From Leisingera sp. ANG-M1 (GTDB lineage: Bacteria > Pseudomonadota > Alphaproteobacteria > Rhodobacterales > Rhodobacteraceae): a stretch of 64,000 bases of DNA. Below, in pieces: positions 36,607 to 45,027 of the stretch (positions are counted from its first letter, which is position 1; each line of letters starts with the position of its first letter). The notes under the pieces are model-generated. The model saw nothing but the letters and a program-made list of their open reading frames with translations. It did no database searches and was not told the DNA's origin. Position numbers and translations under genes: made by a program. The stretch is from positions 63,498-127,497 of the forward strand of contig NZ_JWLC01000013.1 of the NCBI RefSeq assembly GCF_000813745.1, written 5' to 3'.

Positions 36607-36960
36607 ATGACCAATGTTCTGATTGTTGACGATGAACCCCTGCTGCGGGAAGAGCTTCAAGAGTCCTTGGAACTGGAGGACTTTGACGTATCCACTGCCG
36701 AGTCCGTTCCTGATGCTCTCCAGAAGCTCGAGGGTGCGGCCTTTGACGCTGTGGTCACTGATCTGAAAATGCCGAAGATGGGCGGGCTTGAGTTGATTCG
36801 CCACCTGAACCAGATCAACTATCAGGGTATTGTGGTTGTCGTCAGCGGTCATGGCGCAGAATCGTCGCGGGAGGAAGCAATCGCACTTGGAGCCGCGGCC
36901 TGTTTCTCAAAACCTCTTGATATTGATGACTTAATTGAAGTCATCGGTGAGCGGGCCTGA
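36607..36960 (+). CDS. single-domain response regulator (CheY-like)
   Basis: 117 residues, only a receiver domain: acidic pocket DDE (8-10), phosphorylation site D52 in VVTDLKMPKMGG, Lys K102 in FSKPLD. No DNA-binding or enzymatic output domain. GGAGG precedes the start. It is followed 143 bases later by a second output-less response regulator and a histidine kinase, so it is probably a phosphorelay intermediate or acts by binding another protein. Confidence 0.9.
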   Translation: MTNVLIVDDEPLLREELQESLELEDFDVSTAESVPDALQKLEGAAFDAVVTDLKMPKMGGLELIRHLNQINYQGIVVVVSGHGAESSREEAIALGAAACFSKPLDIDDLIEVIGERA

Positions 36961-37103
36961 CCCTATTCACCCGGGTAAGGCCTGTGCACCTTTTGGATAG
37001 GCCTGCCGCGCTCTGACGGATAGGGCCGTGCTAAAGTCATTGTGTGCAACGGTATACATAGCTCATCCTGTGACTGTAACTTCAACAGCCAGCGGAGAGT
37101 GAG

Positions 37104-37625
37104 ATGACCCATACAGACACCCCAAAAGACGTCCAAGCCATGACCGTCCTAGTTGTTGACGACGACAAGGACGCACTGGAAGAGCTGCAGGATATTGTTG
37201 ATCTTGAAGGCTGGAATGCCATCATTGCCGACAGTGTCGATATGGCGATGGAAGTCCTTGAATGGTACCCGTTCATCGGCGTGGTCGTAACCGATGTTCA
37301 CTTCGTTGATCCTTCGGGCGATTCGTCCACCGGAATCCAGCTTGTCTCCAGGGCCCAGGCCCGTTTCCCGGACCGGGATCTCAACTTTGTGGTGTTGAGC
37401 GGCGACCCATCTGCAGTTAAATCCTCCGAACAGATCGGCGCTGTCGATTTCTTGTCGAAGCCGCTTGATGCTGACCTCTTGGTCGAAGCGATCAAAGCAG
37501 GTGCCGGAGTTGGAATCGGGGCCCCAGGCTGTCTCAAGAGCGGCCAGAAACTGCTCAAGCGGGTGCAAGAAGTCACTCAGGAAATGCATGATGCGCGCGT
37601 CCGTGCCGCAGGAGGTGTGGCATGA
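37104..37625 (+). CDS. response regulator with atypical receiver and helical tail
   Basis: 173 residues. The receiver has acidic residues DDD (19-21), phospho-acceptor D64 in VVTDVHFVDP and K119 in FLSKPLD. Compared with a normal receiver there is a short insertion after the phosphorylation site (PSGDSSTG). The last 50 residues form a helix-rich tail (KSGQKLLKRVQEVTQEMHDAR) rather than a helix-turn-helix, so output is by protein contact or by phosphotransfer. The stop overlaps the next gene's ATG by four bases. Confidence 0.88.
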   Translation: MTHTDTPKDVQAMTVLVVDDDKDALEELQDIVDLEGWNAIIADSVDMAMEVLEWYPFIGVVVTDVHFVDPSGDSSTGIQLVSRAQARFPDRDLNFVVLSGDPSAVKSSEQIGAVDFLSKPLDADLLVEAIKAGAGVGIGAPGCLKSGQKLLKRVQEVTQEMHDARVRAAGGVA

Positions 37626-38482
37626 GACTGCTTCTTGCAGCCGCTGCGGCCCTAACCTTCGTTCACTGTTCGCCCGCTCAGTCGGGCCAGAGCGGCGCGA
37701 ACCGGGAAGTCACATTTGGTATTGTGCCGCAGCAATCCGCCAGCCGCCTGGCCCGCATGTGGGGGCCTGTGCTGGATGAATTGAGCAGCCGCACGGGGAT
37801 GACCTTCCGGTTCCGCACCACCAAGGATATCCCGACGTTTGAAGCTTGCCTGGCCGCCGGCGCTTTTGACTTCGCCTACATGAACCCGATGCATTACACC
37901 ATCTTCTCGCAGGAGGCGGCATACCGGGCGATTGCGCATCAGGAGGGCAAGCGCCTGAAAGGCGTTATGGTGGCCCGTGCGGACTCAGCGTTCGCGGACC
38001 TCAGCAGCCTCGCCGGGCAGAGAATTGCCTTTCCTTCACCGGGCGCTTTTGGCGCAAGCATCCTGAACCGGGCCTCCCTGCAAAAAGAAGGTGTCGAGTT
38101 CACCCCGTCATATGTGAAGTCCCATGACAGCGTCTACCGCGCAGTTGCCGCCGGGCTGATGGCAGCGGGCGGGGGGGTGACCCGGACCTGGAATGCGGTG
38201 GACCCTGAAGTGCGTGCGCAACTGCGGGTCATTTACGAAACCGACGGGTACACCCCTCATGCCGTCGCAGTTCACCAAAGCGTTGCAGATGACCTGGCGC
38301 AGATTGTGCAGGAGGAATTGCTTCTCCTGTCCGAGGCCTACCCTGAACTTGTCAAGGCCATCGGTATGAAGGGATTTGTCCAGGCCAAGGACAGCGATTG
38401 GGACGATGTCCGGGCGCTGGGAATGGCCCGGGAAGACACTGGAATTTCCAAGCAAGGAGACGTTGAATGTCCTTCCGGCTGA
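37622..38482 (+). CDS. PhnD-like periplasmic binding lipoprotein
   Basis: 286 residues with a lipoprotein-type signal (LTFVHC) and a PhnD/phosphate-phosphonate binding-protein fold: VTFGIVPQQSASRL, the hallmark FDFAYMNPMHY, and FPSPGAFGASILNRA, which in the family bind the phosphonate or phosphate group. No PhnC/PhnE transporter genes are nearby. It overlaps the histidine kinase gene by 16 bases and the preceding response regulator by four, so it is more likely a sensor partner than a transport component. Confidence 0.85.
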   Translation: MRLLLAAAAALTFVHCSPAQSGQSGANREVTFGIVPQQSASRLARMWGPVLDELSSRTGMTFRFRTTKDIPTFEACLAAGAFDFAYMNPMHYTIFSQEAAYRAIAHQEGKRLKGVMVARADSAFADLSSLAGQRIAFPSPGAFGASILNRASLQKEGVEFTPSYVKSHDSVYRAVAAGLMAAGGGVTRTWNAVDPEVRAQLRVIYETDGYTPHAVAVHQSVADDLAQIVQEELLLLSEAYPELVKAIGMKGFVQAKDSDWDDVRALGMAREDTGISKQGDVECPSG

Positions 38483-40479
38483 AAACAATTCTTGGCATCG
38501 CCCTGATCGAGCTTACGGTCATGGCGCTGCTTATCGGGATCAACCAATTTGCTCTGGGCGGCTCCGCGGCCACCCAGCTTTATCAGCGGGCCGAAGCAAC
38601 CGCGCGTGTTTTTGCCAATGCTGTTTCGGACGCCGTGATTTCGACGGATTTGGCGACATTGGACGCAACCATTGCCACTGCGGTTTCCAGTGAGGAGCTC
38701 ACTTATCTGCGCGTTAAAAGCCCCAGCGGAGCGGTCCTGTCGCAGGGCGGCGAGGAAGCCGCGCTTGCCGTTCCTTTTCAGCGCGACGCGGACTTTGATT
38801 CCGCTCGCAGCGACCATCAGATCGATATTGATTTGCCCATTGCCGTCAACGGCACCACTTACGGATACATTGAGCTTGGCCTGTCGGCATTGGCGGTGGA
38901 AGAGGAAATCGCCCAGGCGCTGCGCTGGAATGTGATTGTCGCAATCCTGGGCATGTCGCTGGTGGCTGTCTTCGGCTACGGGCTTGGCACCATGCTGACC
39001 CGCCAGCTGCACTGGCTGCGTGAAGGCGCCCGCGCCATCGCCGGCGGCAATCTGGGCTGCCAGATCCATGTACGGGGCCGGGACGAGCTGGCGGATACAG
39101 CGCGGTGTTTCAACAACATGGCCCGCACACTGGCCCATGACCGCCGGGTTCTGCAAAACCAGCAGGACGAGCTGCTGGAGAAAAAGGCCCGTGTTGAGGT
39201 GCTTGTCGGGTGCCTGCGGGACATCGCAGGCAAGCGCGAAATCATCGAAGTGCCGGATACGGAGCGCCAGGATGAAATCGGTGATATGGCCCGTGCAACG
39301 GTCGTTTTCCGCGAGGCAATGCGGGCAATCGAGCTGGCACGGCTTGAACAGCAGCGCCTGATCACAGCCTTTGACCAGGTGGAAGAGCAGGTTGCGATCT
39401 TTGGCATCGATGGAACCGTCTTGTTTGTGAATGCAGCTTTCCGGTCGTTCAACCACGCGCTGCTGGATGTGCTGCCAGATGATTTCACTCTGCGCAGTTT
39501 CCTGGAAGAAGGATTGGATCAAGGTGCATTCCCTGCCGTGAAAGACCATGAAAGCTGGATTGAAGAGCAGCTTACCCGCGAACAGGGCACGCCGCGTGAA
39601 ATCCGCCGTGCGCCGGACCGGATCCTGCTGACGGTTCAATCTCAAGTGGAAGGCATCGGAACCGTGCTGTCCGCCAAAGACGTGACTGACCTGCGCCACT
39701 CAGAGCATCAGCTGATCCAGGCCTCGAAACTTGCCACTTTGGGTGAGATGGCGACCGGGATTGCCCATGAGCTCAACCAGCCGCTTGGGGTGATCCGGAT
39801 GGCATCGACCAATTGCGTCAAGCGGATCGACAAAGGCAAGGCTGAGCTTGACTACCTGCGCAGCAAGCTTGTCCGCATGGGCGAGCAAACCGAGCGTGCC
39901 TCTCAGATCATCAATCACATGCGGGTGTTCGGACGTAAGGCCGAGGGTGTCAGCGAGCCGTTCGATCTGCGCACCAGCCTTGAGGAAATGGCAACCCTGG
40001 CCCGGACGCAGCTGCATACGCAGGATATATCCCTGCGGCTGGCAATGTCTGACGAGCCTGCGGTTGTGCTGGGAGAGAAGGTCATTTTCGAGCAGGTACT
40101 GCTTAACCTGGTCAGCAATGCCCGCGACGCAATCGAAGCCAGCGGCGCAAGCGAGGGCATGATTTCTATCGCCGCCGAATTCGCGACGGAAGATGGCCAT
40201 GTCATCGAAATCCGTGACACTGGCGGTGGAGTGCCGGAGGAATTCCTGGACAAGCTGTTTGAGCCATTTTTCACCACCAAGGATCCTGGCAAAGGAACAG
40301 GCCTGGGTTTGTCGATCAGCTTTGGCACTATCCGGGATATGTCCGGGGCCATCTCTGTCACAAACGAAGGGCCCGGAGCCTGTTTCCGGATAGTGCTGCC
40401 TGCTGCGCACTCTGAGGCGGAGGGGGGTGATGAAGCGCCTTTGTCAGAGAGACCCGGCCTTCCGAACTTTGCGGCCTAG
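38467..40479 (+). CDS. membrane histidine kinase (HAMP, PAS, HisKA, HATPase)
   Basis: 670 residues. Membrane helices at about 7-30 and 153-178 enclose a periplasmic domain of about 120 residues; then a HAMP region (about 178-232), a PAS-like segment (about 300-405), HisKA with phospho-His H434 in [10 protein letters not shown], an N-box around [10 protein letters not shown] (547-556), DTGGG (584-588) and [10 protein letters not shown]. It belongs to the NtrB/DctB style of kinases. The tail after residue 645 is low-complexity. It forms an operon with the PhnD-like and response-regulator genes. Confidence 0.93.
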   Translation: MSFRLKTILGIALIELTVMALLIGINQFALGGSAATQLYQRAEATARVFANAVSDAVISTDLATLDATIATAVSSEELTYLRVKSPSGAVLSQGGEEAALAVPFQRDADFDSARSDHQIDIDLPIAVNGTTYGYIELGLSALAVEEEIAQALRWNVIVAILGMSLVAVFGYGLGTMLTRQLHWLREGARAIAGGNLGCQIHVRGRDELADTARCFNNMARTLAHDRRVLQNQQDELLEKKARVEVLVGCLRDIAGKREIIEVPDTERQDEIGDMARATVVFREAMRAIELARLEQQRLITAFDQVEEQVAIFGIDGTVLFVNAAFRSFNHALLDVLPDDFTLRSFLEEGLDQGAFPAVKDHESWIEEQLTREQGTPREIRRAPDRILLTVQSQVEGIGTVLSAKDVTDLRHSEHQLIQASKLATLGEMATGIAHELNQPLGVIRMASTNCVKRIDKGKAELDYLRSKLVRMGEQTERASQIINHMRVFGRKAEGVSEPFDLRTSLEEMATLARTQLHTQDISLRLAMSDEPAVVLGEKVIFEQVLLNLVSNARDAIEASGASEGMISIAAEFATEDGHVIEIRDTGGGVPEEFLDKLFEPFFTTKDPGKGTGLGLSISFGTIRDMSGAISVTNEGPGACFRIVLPAAHSEAEGGDEAPLSERPGLPNFAA

Positions 40480-40667
40480 CCTGAGGTCAGGCCGTTGCCG
40501 GAAGCACTTACCGTGGAGCCTTCGTTGGCGGTCCAAATCAGCCCGCCGGGGTTCTGTGTGCCGGATTTTTGCAATGGCTTGAGGCGGGTGAAGAGCGCCC
40601 CCAACCTGCCTCATATAGCCTTGCCACTTAAAGCTTTAGAGAAGGTCACAGACCACAGAGTCTATTT

Positions 40668-40743
40668 TGGTGCCGCTGAAGGGACTCGAACCCCCGACCC
40701 CATCATTACGAATGACGTGCTCTACCAGCTGAGCTACAGCGGC
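40668..40743 (-). tRNA. tRNA-Thr (anticodon CGU)
   Basis: A complete cloverleaf on the minus strand: acceptor GCCGCTG/CAGCGGC, D stem GCTC/GAGC, anticodon stem CGTCA/TGATG with loop TTCGTAA (anticodon CGT, reading ACG), T arm GGGGG-TTCGAGT-CCCTT. The discriminator is A and the 3' CCA is encoded. 76 bases. It sits between the histidine kinase and AraC genes. Confidence 0.96.
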
Positions 40744-40815
40744 ACCGGTTTCTGCGGGCGGCAGAAATCAGGTGGTGTTCGTTTAAACATTGCACCTGAG
40801 CCGCGCAAGTGGGGA

Positions 40816-41832
40816 TCATGCGCTTTGCTCCGGTTTCGCAGAAGAGGCGCGGGTGGCGCTGGGCAATTCGCCAAAACGGTTCCGGTAGCTTTGGGAGAAG
40901 CGGCCCAGATGTGAGAAACCGCATTCATAGGCAATGCTGCCGACGGCCGTCTCAGCGGGCCGGGACAAGAGCAGGTAATGTGCCAGGTCCAATCGCAGAT
41001 TGCGCAGATATTCTGCGGGGGAGAGGCCGGCGTGCTGCCGGAATCCCGCTTGCAGCGAGCGGATGCTGCAGCCTGCCGCAGCCGCAATAGCAGAGACAGT
41101 CAGCGGATCGCCGGCATTCGCATGGATGAAATCCTGCGCCCGGCGGATCTGGCGGCTGCCTGCCGGTGCACGGGATTTCAGCAGGTGGCGGATATTGCTG
41201 TGCTGACGGGTTAGCAGCCCAAGGATCAACTGCTCTTCGATCACTTCTTGCTGCAAAGCGCTCCAGTGGCCGAAACCCTTCTGTGCATCTGTCGCGCTGA
41301 TGCAGGCTGCGAATTGGCGGGTCCAGTTTTGCATACCGCCCTGACCAACCGGCAGTGCTGTGTCGAAAACCACCGGCTCGGGCAGGGATAATCCGGTCGC
41401 CCGTTCGGCTAAGCCGTGCAGCGCTGTTTTACTGATTTGCAGCAGCAGCATCCGGCAATCGGCATGCCAGGTCATCCGGGTTGCGCGGGTCGGGTTCAGG
41501 ACAGTGGCGGTCCGGCGGTCCGAGCGCACCTCTGTGCCACCGTTGGCAACCCGCGCGCCGCCGCTAAGCGGCAGCTGAACCAGGTAGAAATCCTGCAGCT
41601 CGCCCGGATCGATCTGCACCGCCGACCCGTAGCTGAGGTAGTTGAGAGACAGGTTGCGTCCGCCCACGTGGTTATAGCGGGTGGCGAAACTGCCTGCCTG
41701 GCCCTTGGGCTGCAGGCGGTGGTCGCAAAACTTCCTCGCCACCAATGCGCGCGTTTCATCCACGTCGCGGCTGTGAAACTGCCGCCATGCCCGCAAAGGT
41801 TCGCGCCTATGTGCTGCCTGCCGTGTGGTCAT
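40816..41832 (-). CDS. AraC family transcriptional regulator
   Basis: 338 residues. The N-terminal cupin-like sensing region (about 1-200) is followed by two helix-turn-helices: TVSAIAAAAGCSIRSLQAGFRQHAG and GSIAYECGFSHLGRFSQSYRNRFG. Length and arrangement resemble the AraC-binding-like group with an RHH effector region. It is divergent from the cupin and flavin monooxygenase genes with a 126-base shared control region, so it probably regulates them. Confidence 0.9.
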   Translation of the reverse strand: MTTRQAAHRREPLRAWRQFHSRDVDETRALVARKFCDHRLQPKGQAGSFATRYNHVGGRNLSLNYLSYGSAVQIDPGELQDFYLVQLPLSGGARVANGGTEVRSDRRTATVLNPTRATRMTWHADCRMLLLQISKTALHGLAERATGLSLPEPVVFDTALPVGQGGMQNWTRQFAACISATDAQKGFGHWSALQQEVIEEQLILGLLTRQHSNIRHLLKSRAPAGSRQIRRAQDFIHANAGDPLTVSAIAAAAGCSIRSLQAGFRQHAGLSPAEYLRNLRLDLAHYLLLSRPAETAVGSIAYECGFSHLGRFSQSYRNRFGELPSATRASSAKPEQSA

Positions 41833-41958
41833 CGCTACAGCCTAACACGGCCCGGTGCCCAGGCAATCGCCCCGGGCTGCGTTATTTTGCGCATTCCGGA
41901 TAAGCCTTTTGCTGCCCCGCCCCTAAGCTCACCGGGTGAACGGACATGGGAGGAAAGC

Positions 41959-42402
41959 ATGGCTCTGGATCAGGGAATCACCAAGGCACAGGACGGGCTG
42001 GAAAACCTGTCCTGGAATGTGGTGGGGCATACCTATACGCCCAAGCTGCACAGCGAAAACGCATTTATCTGGCATGCGGTCATCCCGGACGGCACCTTTG
42101 TGCCGCCGCATGTGCACCCTACTCAAGACGAGTGGATCACAATGCTGGAAGGCACGCTGGAAGTCGAGTTCGGCGGCGATGTCCATCGGGCTGGCCCGGG
42201 CGACACGGTGCGGATGCCAATGGGTATTGCGCATGGCATCTTCAACCGCTCCGGAGCTCCGGCGGCTTGCGTATTCGGGGTGGCGCCGTCGCGCAAGCTG
42301 TTTGAACTGTTCTGCGCACTCGATGGGGTGACAGACCCGGAAGAGCTGGTGCGGCTGTCGGCGCTGCATGAGGTCGACTTCCTGCCGCCTCCCTCTGCGT
42401 AA
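41959..42402 (+). CDS. cupin-domain protein
   Basis: 147 residues, one small beta-barrel (cupin). The metal-binding residues are plausible: HVHPTQDEW for the first motif and the GIAHGIFNRSG segment for the second, with Gly and Pro turns as in the fold. GGGAGG precedes the start. Eleven bases separate it from the monooxygenase gene. Could be an isomerase, dioxygenase or ligand-binding accessory protein. Confidence 0.85.
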   Translation: MALDQGITKAQDGLENLSWNVVGHTYTPKLHSENAFIWHAVIPDGTFVPPHVHPTQDEWITMLEGTLEVEFGGDVHRAGPGDTVRMPMGIAHGIFNRSGAPAACVFGVAPSRKLFELFCALDGVTDPEELVRLSALHEVDFLPPPSA

Positions 42403-42413
42403 AGGGGGCGGAC

Positions 42414-43901
42414 ATGGTGAAACGCAAAACGGTCGCCGTGATCGGCGGCGGCGTAAGCGGGCTGGCGGCAGCCAAGGCTTTTGCCGAAAAGGGGCACGAG
42501 GTTCTTGGATTTGAACGCAGCCATGACCTTGGCGGCGTGTGGGAGCCTTCGCGCTCTTATCCTGGGGTGCAGACGCAGTCGCCCAAGGACCTTTACTGCT
42601 ATACCGACCATCCAATGCCCAAGGATTATCCCGAGTGGCCCAAGGGTCCGCAGGTGCACGCCTATCTGCATTCCTATGCGTCCAAGCATGATCTGCACAG
42701 GCTGTTCCGGCTGAACACCAATGTGCTGGAGATGGACCGGCGCCCGGACGGGCAGCCGGGCTGGCGGCTGACGGTTGAAACGGAGGGCGAAACCCGGGTG
42801 CAAGACGTGGATTTTGCCGTCGTCTGCACCGGCCAGTTTTCCGAGAAGAACATCCTCACTCATCCAGGCCAAGAGACCTTCACAGCGCAGGGCGGCGAGG
42901 TGATGCACTCCTCGGAATACCTCGATCCGGAACATGCGCGCGGCAAGCGGGTGGTGGTGCTGGGCGGATCCAAGTCGGCCACCGATGTTGCGGTGAACGC
43001 AGCGCAAAACGGCGCCAGGCAGGTGCATCTCGTCTATCGGCAGAATGTCTGGCGGGTGCCGTATTTTGTCGGCGGCATCAACTTCAAGAAGCTGCTCTAC
43101 ATGCGGGCGCAGGAAGTGCAGTTCAACGGTTGGGGCCGCAGCTGGCTGCACCGGGCGGTCTATGGGTTGGCGAAACCTCTGATCTGGGCCAATTTCCGCG
43201 GATTAGAGACGCTTTTGAAGCTGCAACTGGGGCTCAAGAAGTGGGACATGGTACCGGATATCCCGATCGAAAAGGACGTCTCCTGCTCGGTGCCGATTGT
43301 GACGCCGGGCCTGTTCGAAGGTTTCAGGGATGGCTCGATCATCCCGAAGCACACGACGTTTTCGCGCTATGATGGCGAGGAGATTGTGCTGGAGAGCGGC
43401 GAAAGGATTGGCGCCGATCTGGTGATCTCGGCGGTGGGCTGGAAGCTGGGAATTCCTTACCTGGGGCAGCAGCATCTGGACAAGCTGATCGAGCCGGACG
43501 GCCAGTACCGCACCTATCGCCTGGCGGTGAACCCGGACCTGCCGGAAATGGGCTTTGTCGGTTTCAACTCCAGCTTCTGCACGATCCTGTCGGCCGAAAT
43601 GGTGGCCAATTGGCTGGTGCGCTATGCCGACGGCAAGCTGACGCGCCAGCCCTCCCGGGCGGAGATGGAGGAGAACATCCAGATGATGCTCGACTGGCGC
43701 CGCAGGGAGCGCCCAGCTGCGCAGATTTACGGCGGTTTGTGCTCGGCTCCCTTCCATTTCAAGCATTTCGATGAGCTGCTGATGGATATGGGGGCGGCGC
43801 AGTGGAAGCGTTCCAACCCGCTGGCCGAGCATTTCGCACCGCCGGATGCCGGTGCCTACGGCCGTTTTCTGGCGACCGCACCGCAGTATCAGGCGGCCTG
43901 A
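42414..43901 (+). CDS. flavin-containing monooxygenase family protein
   Basis: 495 residues. The FAD-binding site is VAVIGGGVSGLAAAKA (N-terminus), the NADPH-binding Rossmann motif is VVVLGGSKSATDVA at about 180, and GGEVMHSSEY is a variant of the FMO/BVMO fingerprint. The family oxidises N- or S-containing or carbonyl compounds with O2 and NADPH. It does not show the exact Tmm signature, so I do not call it a trimethylamine monooxygenase. Partner of the cupin gene under the AraC regulator. Confidence 0.88.
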   Translation: MVKRKTVAVIGGGVSGLAAAKAFAEKGHEVLGFERSHDLGGVWEPSRSYPGVQTQSPKDLYCYTDHPMPKDYPEWPKGPQVHAYLHSYASKHDLHRLFRLNTNVLEMDRRPDGQPGWRLTVETEGETRVQDVDFAVVCTGQFSEKNILTHPGQETFTAQGGEVMHSSEYLDPEHARGKRVVVLGGSKSATDVAVNAAQNGARQVHLVYRQNVWRVPYFVGGINFKKLLYMRAQEVQFNGWGRSWLHRAVYGLAKPLIWANFRGLETLLKLQLGLKKWDMVPDIPIEKDVSCSVPIVTPGLFEGFRDGSIIPKHTTFSRYDGEEIVLESGERIGADLVISAVGWKLGIPYLGQQHLDKLIEPDGQYRTYRLAVNPDLPEMGFVGFNSSFCTILSAEMVANWLVRYADGKLTRQPSRAEMEENIQMMLDWRRRERPAAQIYGGLCSAPFHFKHFDELLMDMGAAQWKRSNPLAEHFAPPDAGAYGRFLATAPQYQAA

Positions 43902-43912
43902 GTACCAGGCCC

Positions 43913-43940
43913 GCGCCTGCCGGAAACGGCGGGCGCAATT
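43913..43940 (+). terminator. hairpin after the flavin monooxygenase gene
   Basis: GCGCCTGCCG / CGGCGGGCGC with a GAAA loop (one G-T pair), 10 base pairs, followed by AATTTCTC. It ends the cupin-monooxygenase unit 12 bases after its stop and before the tRNA-Leu 3' end. Confidence 0.6.
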
Positions 43941-43977
43941 TCTCTGCAGCGGAAAACCAGTTTCGAGTTAGGGGGAA

Positions 43978-44064
43978 TGGTGCCCAGGAGAGGACTCGAA
44001 CCTCCACGTCCATACGGACACTAGCACCTGAAGCTAGCGCGTCTACCAATTCCGCCACCTGGGC
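43978..44064 (-). tRNA. tRNA-Leu (anticodon CAG)
   Basis: Minus strand, 87 bases, class II with a long variable arm. Acceptor GCCCAGG/CCTGGGC, anticodon stem CTAGC/GCTAG with loop TTCAGGT (anticodon CAG, reading CTG), T arm with GGTTCGAGTCC. The discriminator A and CCA are encoded. It lies between the monooxygenase and plcP genes. Confidence 0.96.
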
Positions 44065-44142
44065 AGGTGTCGTGAGGAGGGCGTATAAGCCTGTTTGAGA
44101 GGGGCGTCAAACGGAAACGCGCTGGTCCGGCGGGCAAACAGG

Positions 44143-44160
44143 GCGTCATGGTTCTGTTAA
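44143..44160 (+). promoter_or_regulatory. possible Pho box upstream of plcP-btaA-btaB
   Basis: GCGTCAT-GGTT-CTGTTAA: two 7-base half-sites with a 4-base spacer, each matching the PhoB half-site CTGTCAT at five of seven positions, 49 bases before the plcP ATG. Spacing and position fit a PhoB-activated promoter; the match is moderate, so this is a candidate only. Confidence 0.35.
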
Positions 44161-44208
44161 GCAGGCGGGCTATGGGTGGTGCCAAGCAAACAGGCTGGGG
44201 CGCGCCGC

Positions 44209-45012
44209 ATGAAGTACCGCACCATCTTTCTGTCGGACATTCACCTGGGCACTCCCGGCTGCCAGGCAGAGCTGCTGCTTGATTTTCTGCAAAGGCACGA
44301 GGCCGAAAGCTATTACCTAGTTGGCGACATCATCGACGCCTGGCGGATACGGCGCAAAGGCTTCCTGTGGCCGCAGGCGCATAACGACGTGGTGCAGGCT
44401 CTGTTGGCCAAGGCGCACGGCGGCGCCAGTATCTATTTGATCCCGGGCAATCACGACGAATTCCTGCGCTCTTACCTTGGCACCCATTTCGGCGGCATCG
44501 AGGTGGTGCGCAGCGCGGATTTCACCGCTGCCGACGGCAAACGCTACCTGGTTACCCATGGCGATCAGTTCGACTCAGTTGTGGTGAACGCCAAGTGGCT
44601 CGCCCGTCTGGGGGACCGGGCCTATGAGCTCATGCTGTGGCTCAACACTCATTTGAACCGGGCGCGCCGGCTGTGGGGCGGGCAGTACTGGTCGCTGTCG
44701 AAATGGGCCAAGCATCAGGTCAAGCAGGCAGTCAGTTTCATCAGCGCCTATGAAAACGTGCTGACTGCCGAAGCCCGGCGCGGCGGCTATGACGGGGTGG
44801 TCTGCGGCCATATCCACAGTGCTGCAGTTCGGGACATGGGCGGCATCGCTTATGTGAATACCGGAGACTGGGTCGAAAGCTGCACGGCGGTGGTTGAGCT
44901 GGAAAGCGGCCGGCTGGCCCTGATCGACTGGGAACGCACGGCGCGGCAGGCCCGCCACCGGGTCCGCACCCGGCGCGTGCGCTCCCGCCAGAAACACCTC
45001 GAAAATGTATGA
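44209..45012 (+). CDS. plcP: PlcP-like phospholipase C (calcineurin-type metallophosphoesterase)
   Basis: 267 residues with the two-metal phosphoesterase blocks: SDIHLG, GDIIDAW, IPGNHDE, THGDQFD and CGHIHS. It resembles LpxH, but the next genes are btaA and btaB, and PlcP-type enzymes of this size in Sinorhizobium and marine roseobacters degrade phospholipids to diacylglycerol under phosphate limitation, feeding betaine-lipid synthesis. The start is the ATG at 44209; an in-frame GTG at 44176 would add 11 residues. The three genes are spaced 15 and 5 bases apart. Confidence 0.85.
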   Translation: MKYRTIFLSDIHLGTPGCQAELLLDFLQRHEAESYYLVGDIIDAWRIRRKGFLWPQAHNDVVQALLAKAHGGASIYLIPGNHDEFLRSYLGTHFGGIEVVRSADFTAADGKRYLVTHGDQFDSVVVNAKWLARLGDRAYELMLWLNTHLNRARRLWGGQYWSLSKWAKHQVKQAVSFISAYENVLTAEARRGGYDGVVCGHIHSAAVRDMGGIAYVNTGDWVESCTAVVELESGRLALIDWERTARQARHRVRTRRVRSRQKHLENV

Positions 45013-45027
45013 AGAAGGCTTTGAGAC

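Noticed and set aside
38338-39699. A 453-codon minus-strand frame over the histidine kinase
   Set aside because: Antisense shadow; the plus strand has all kinase motifs.
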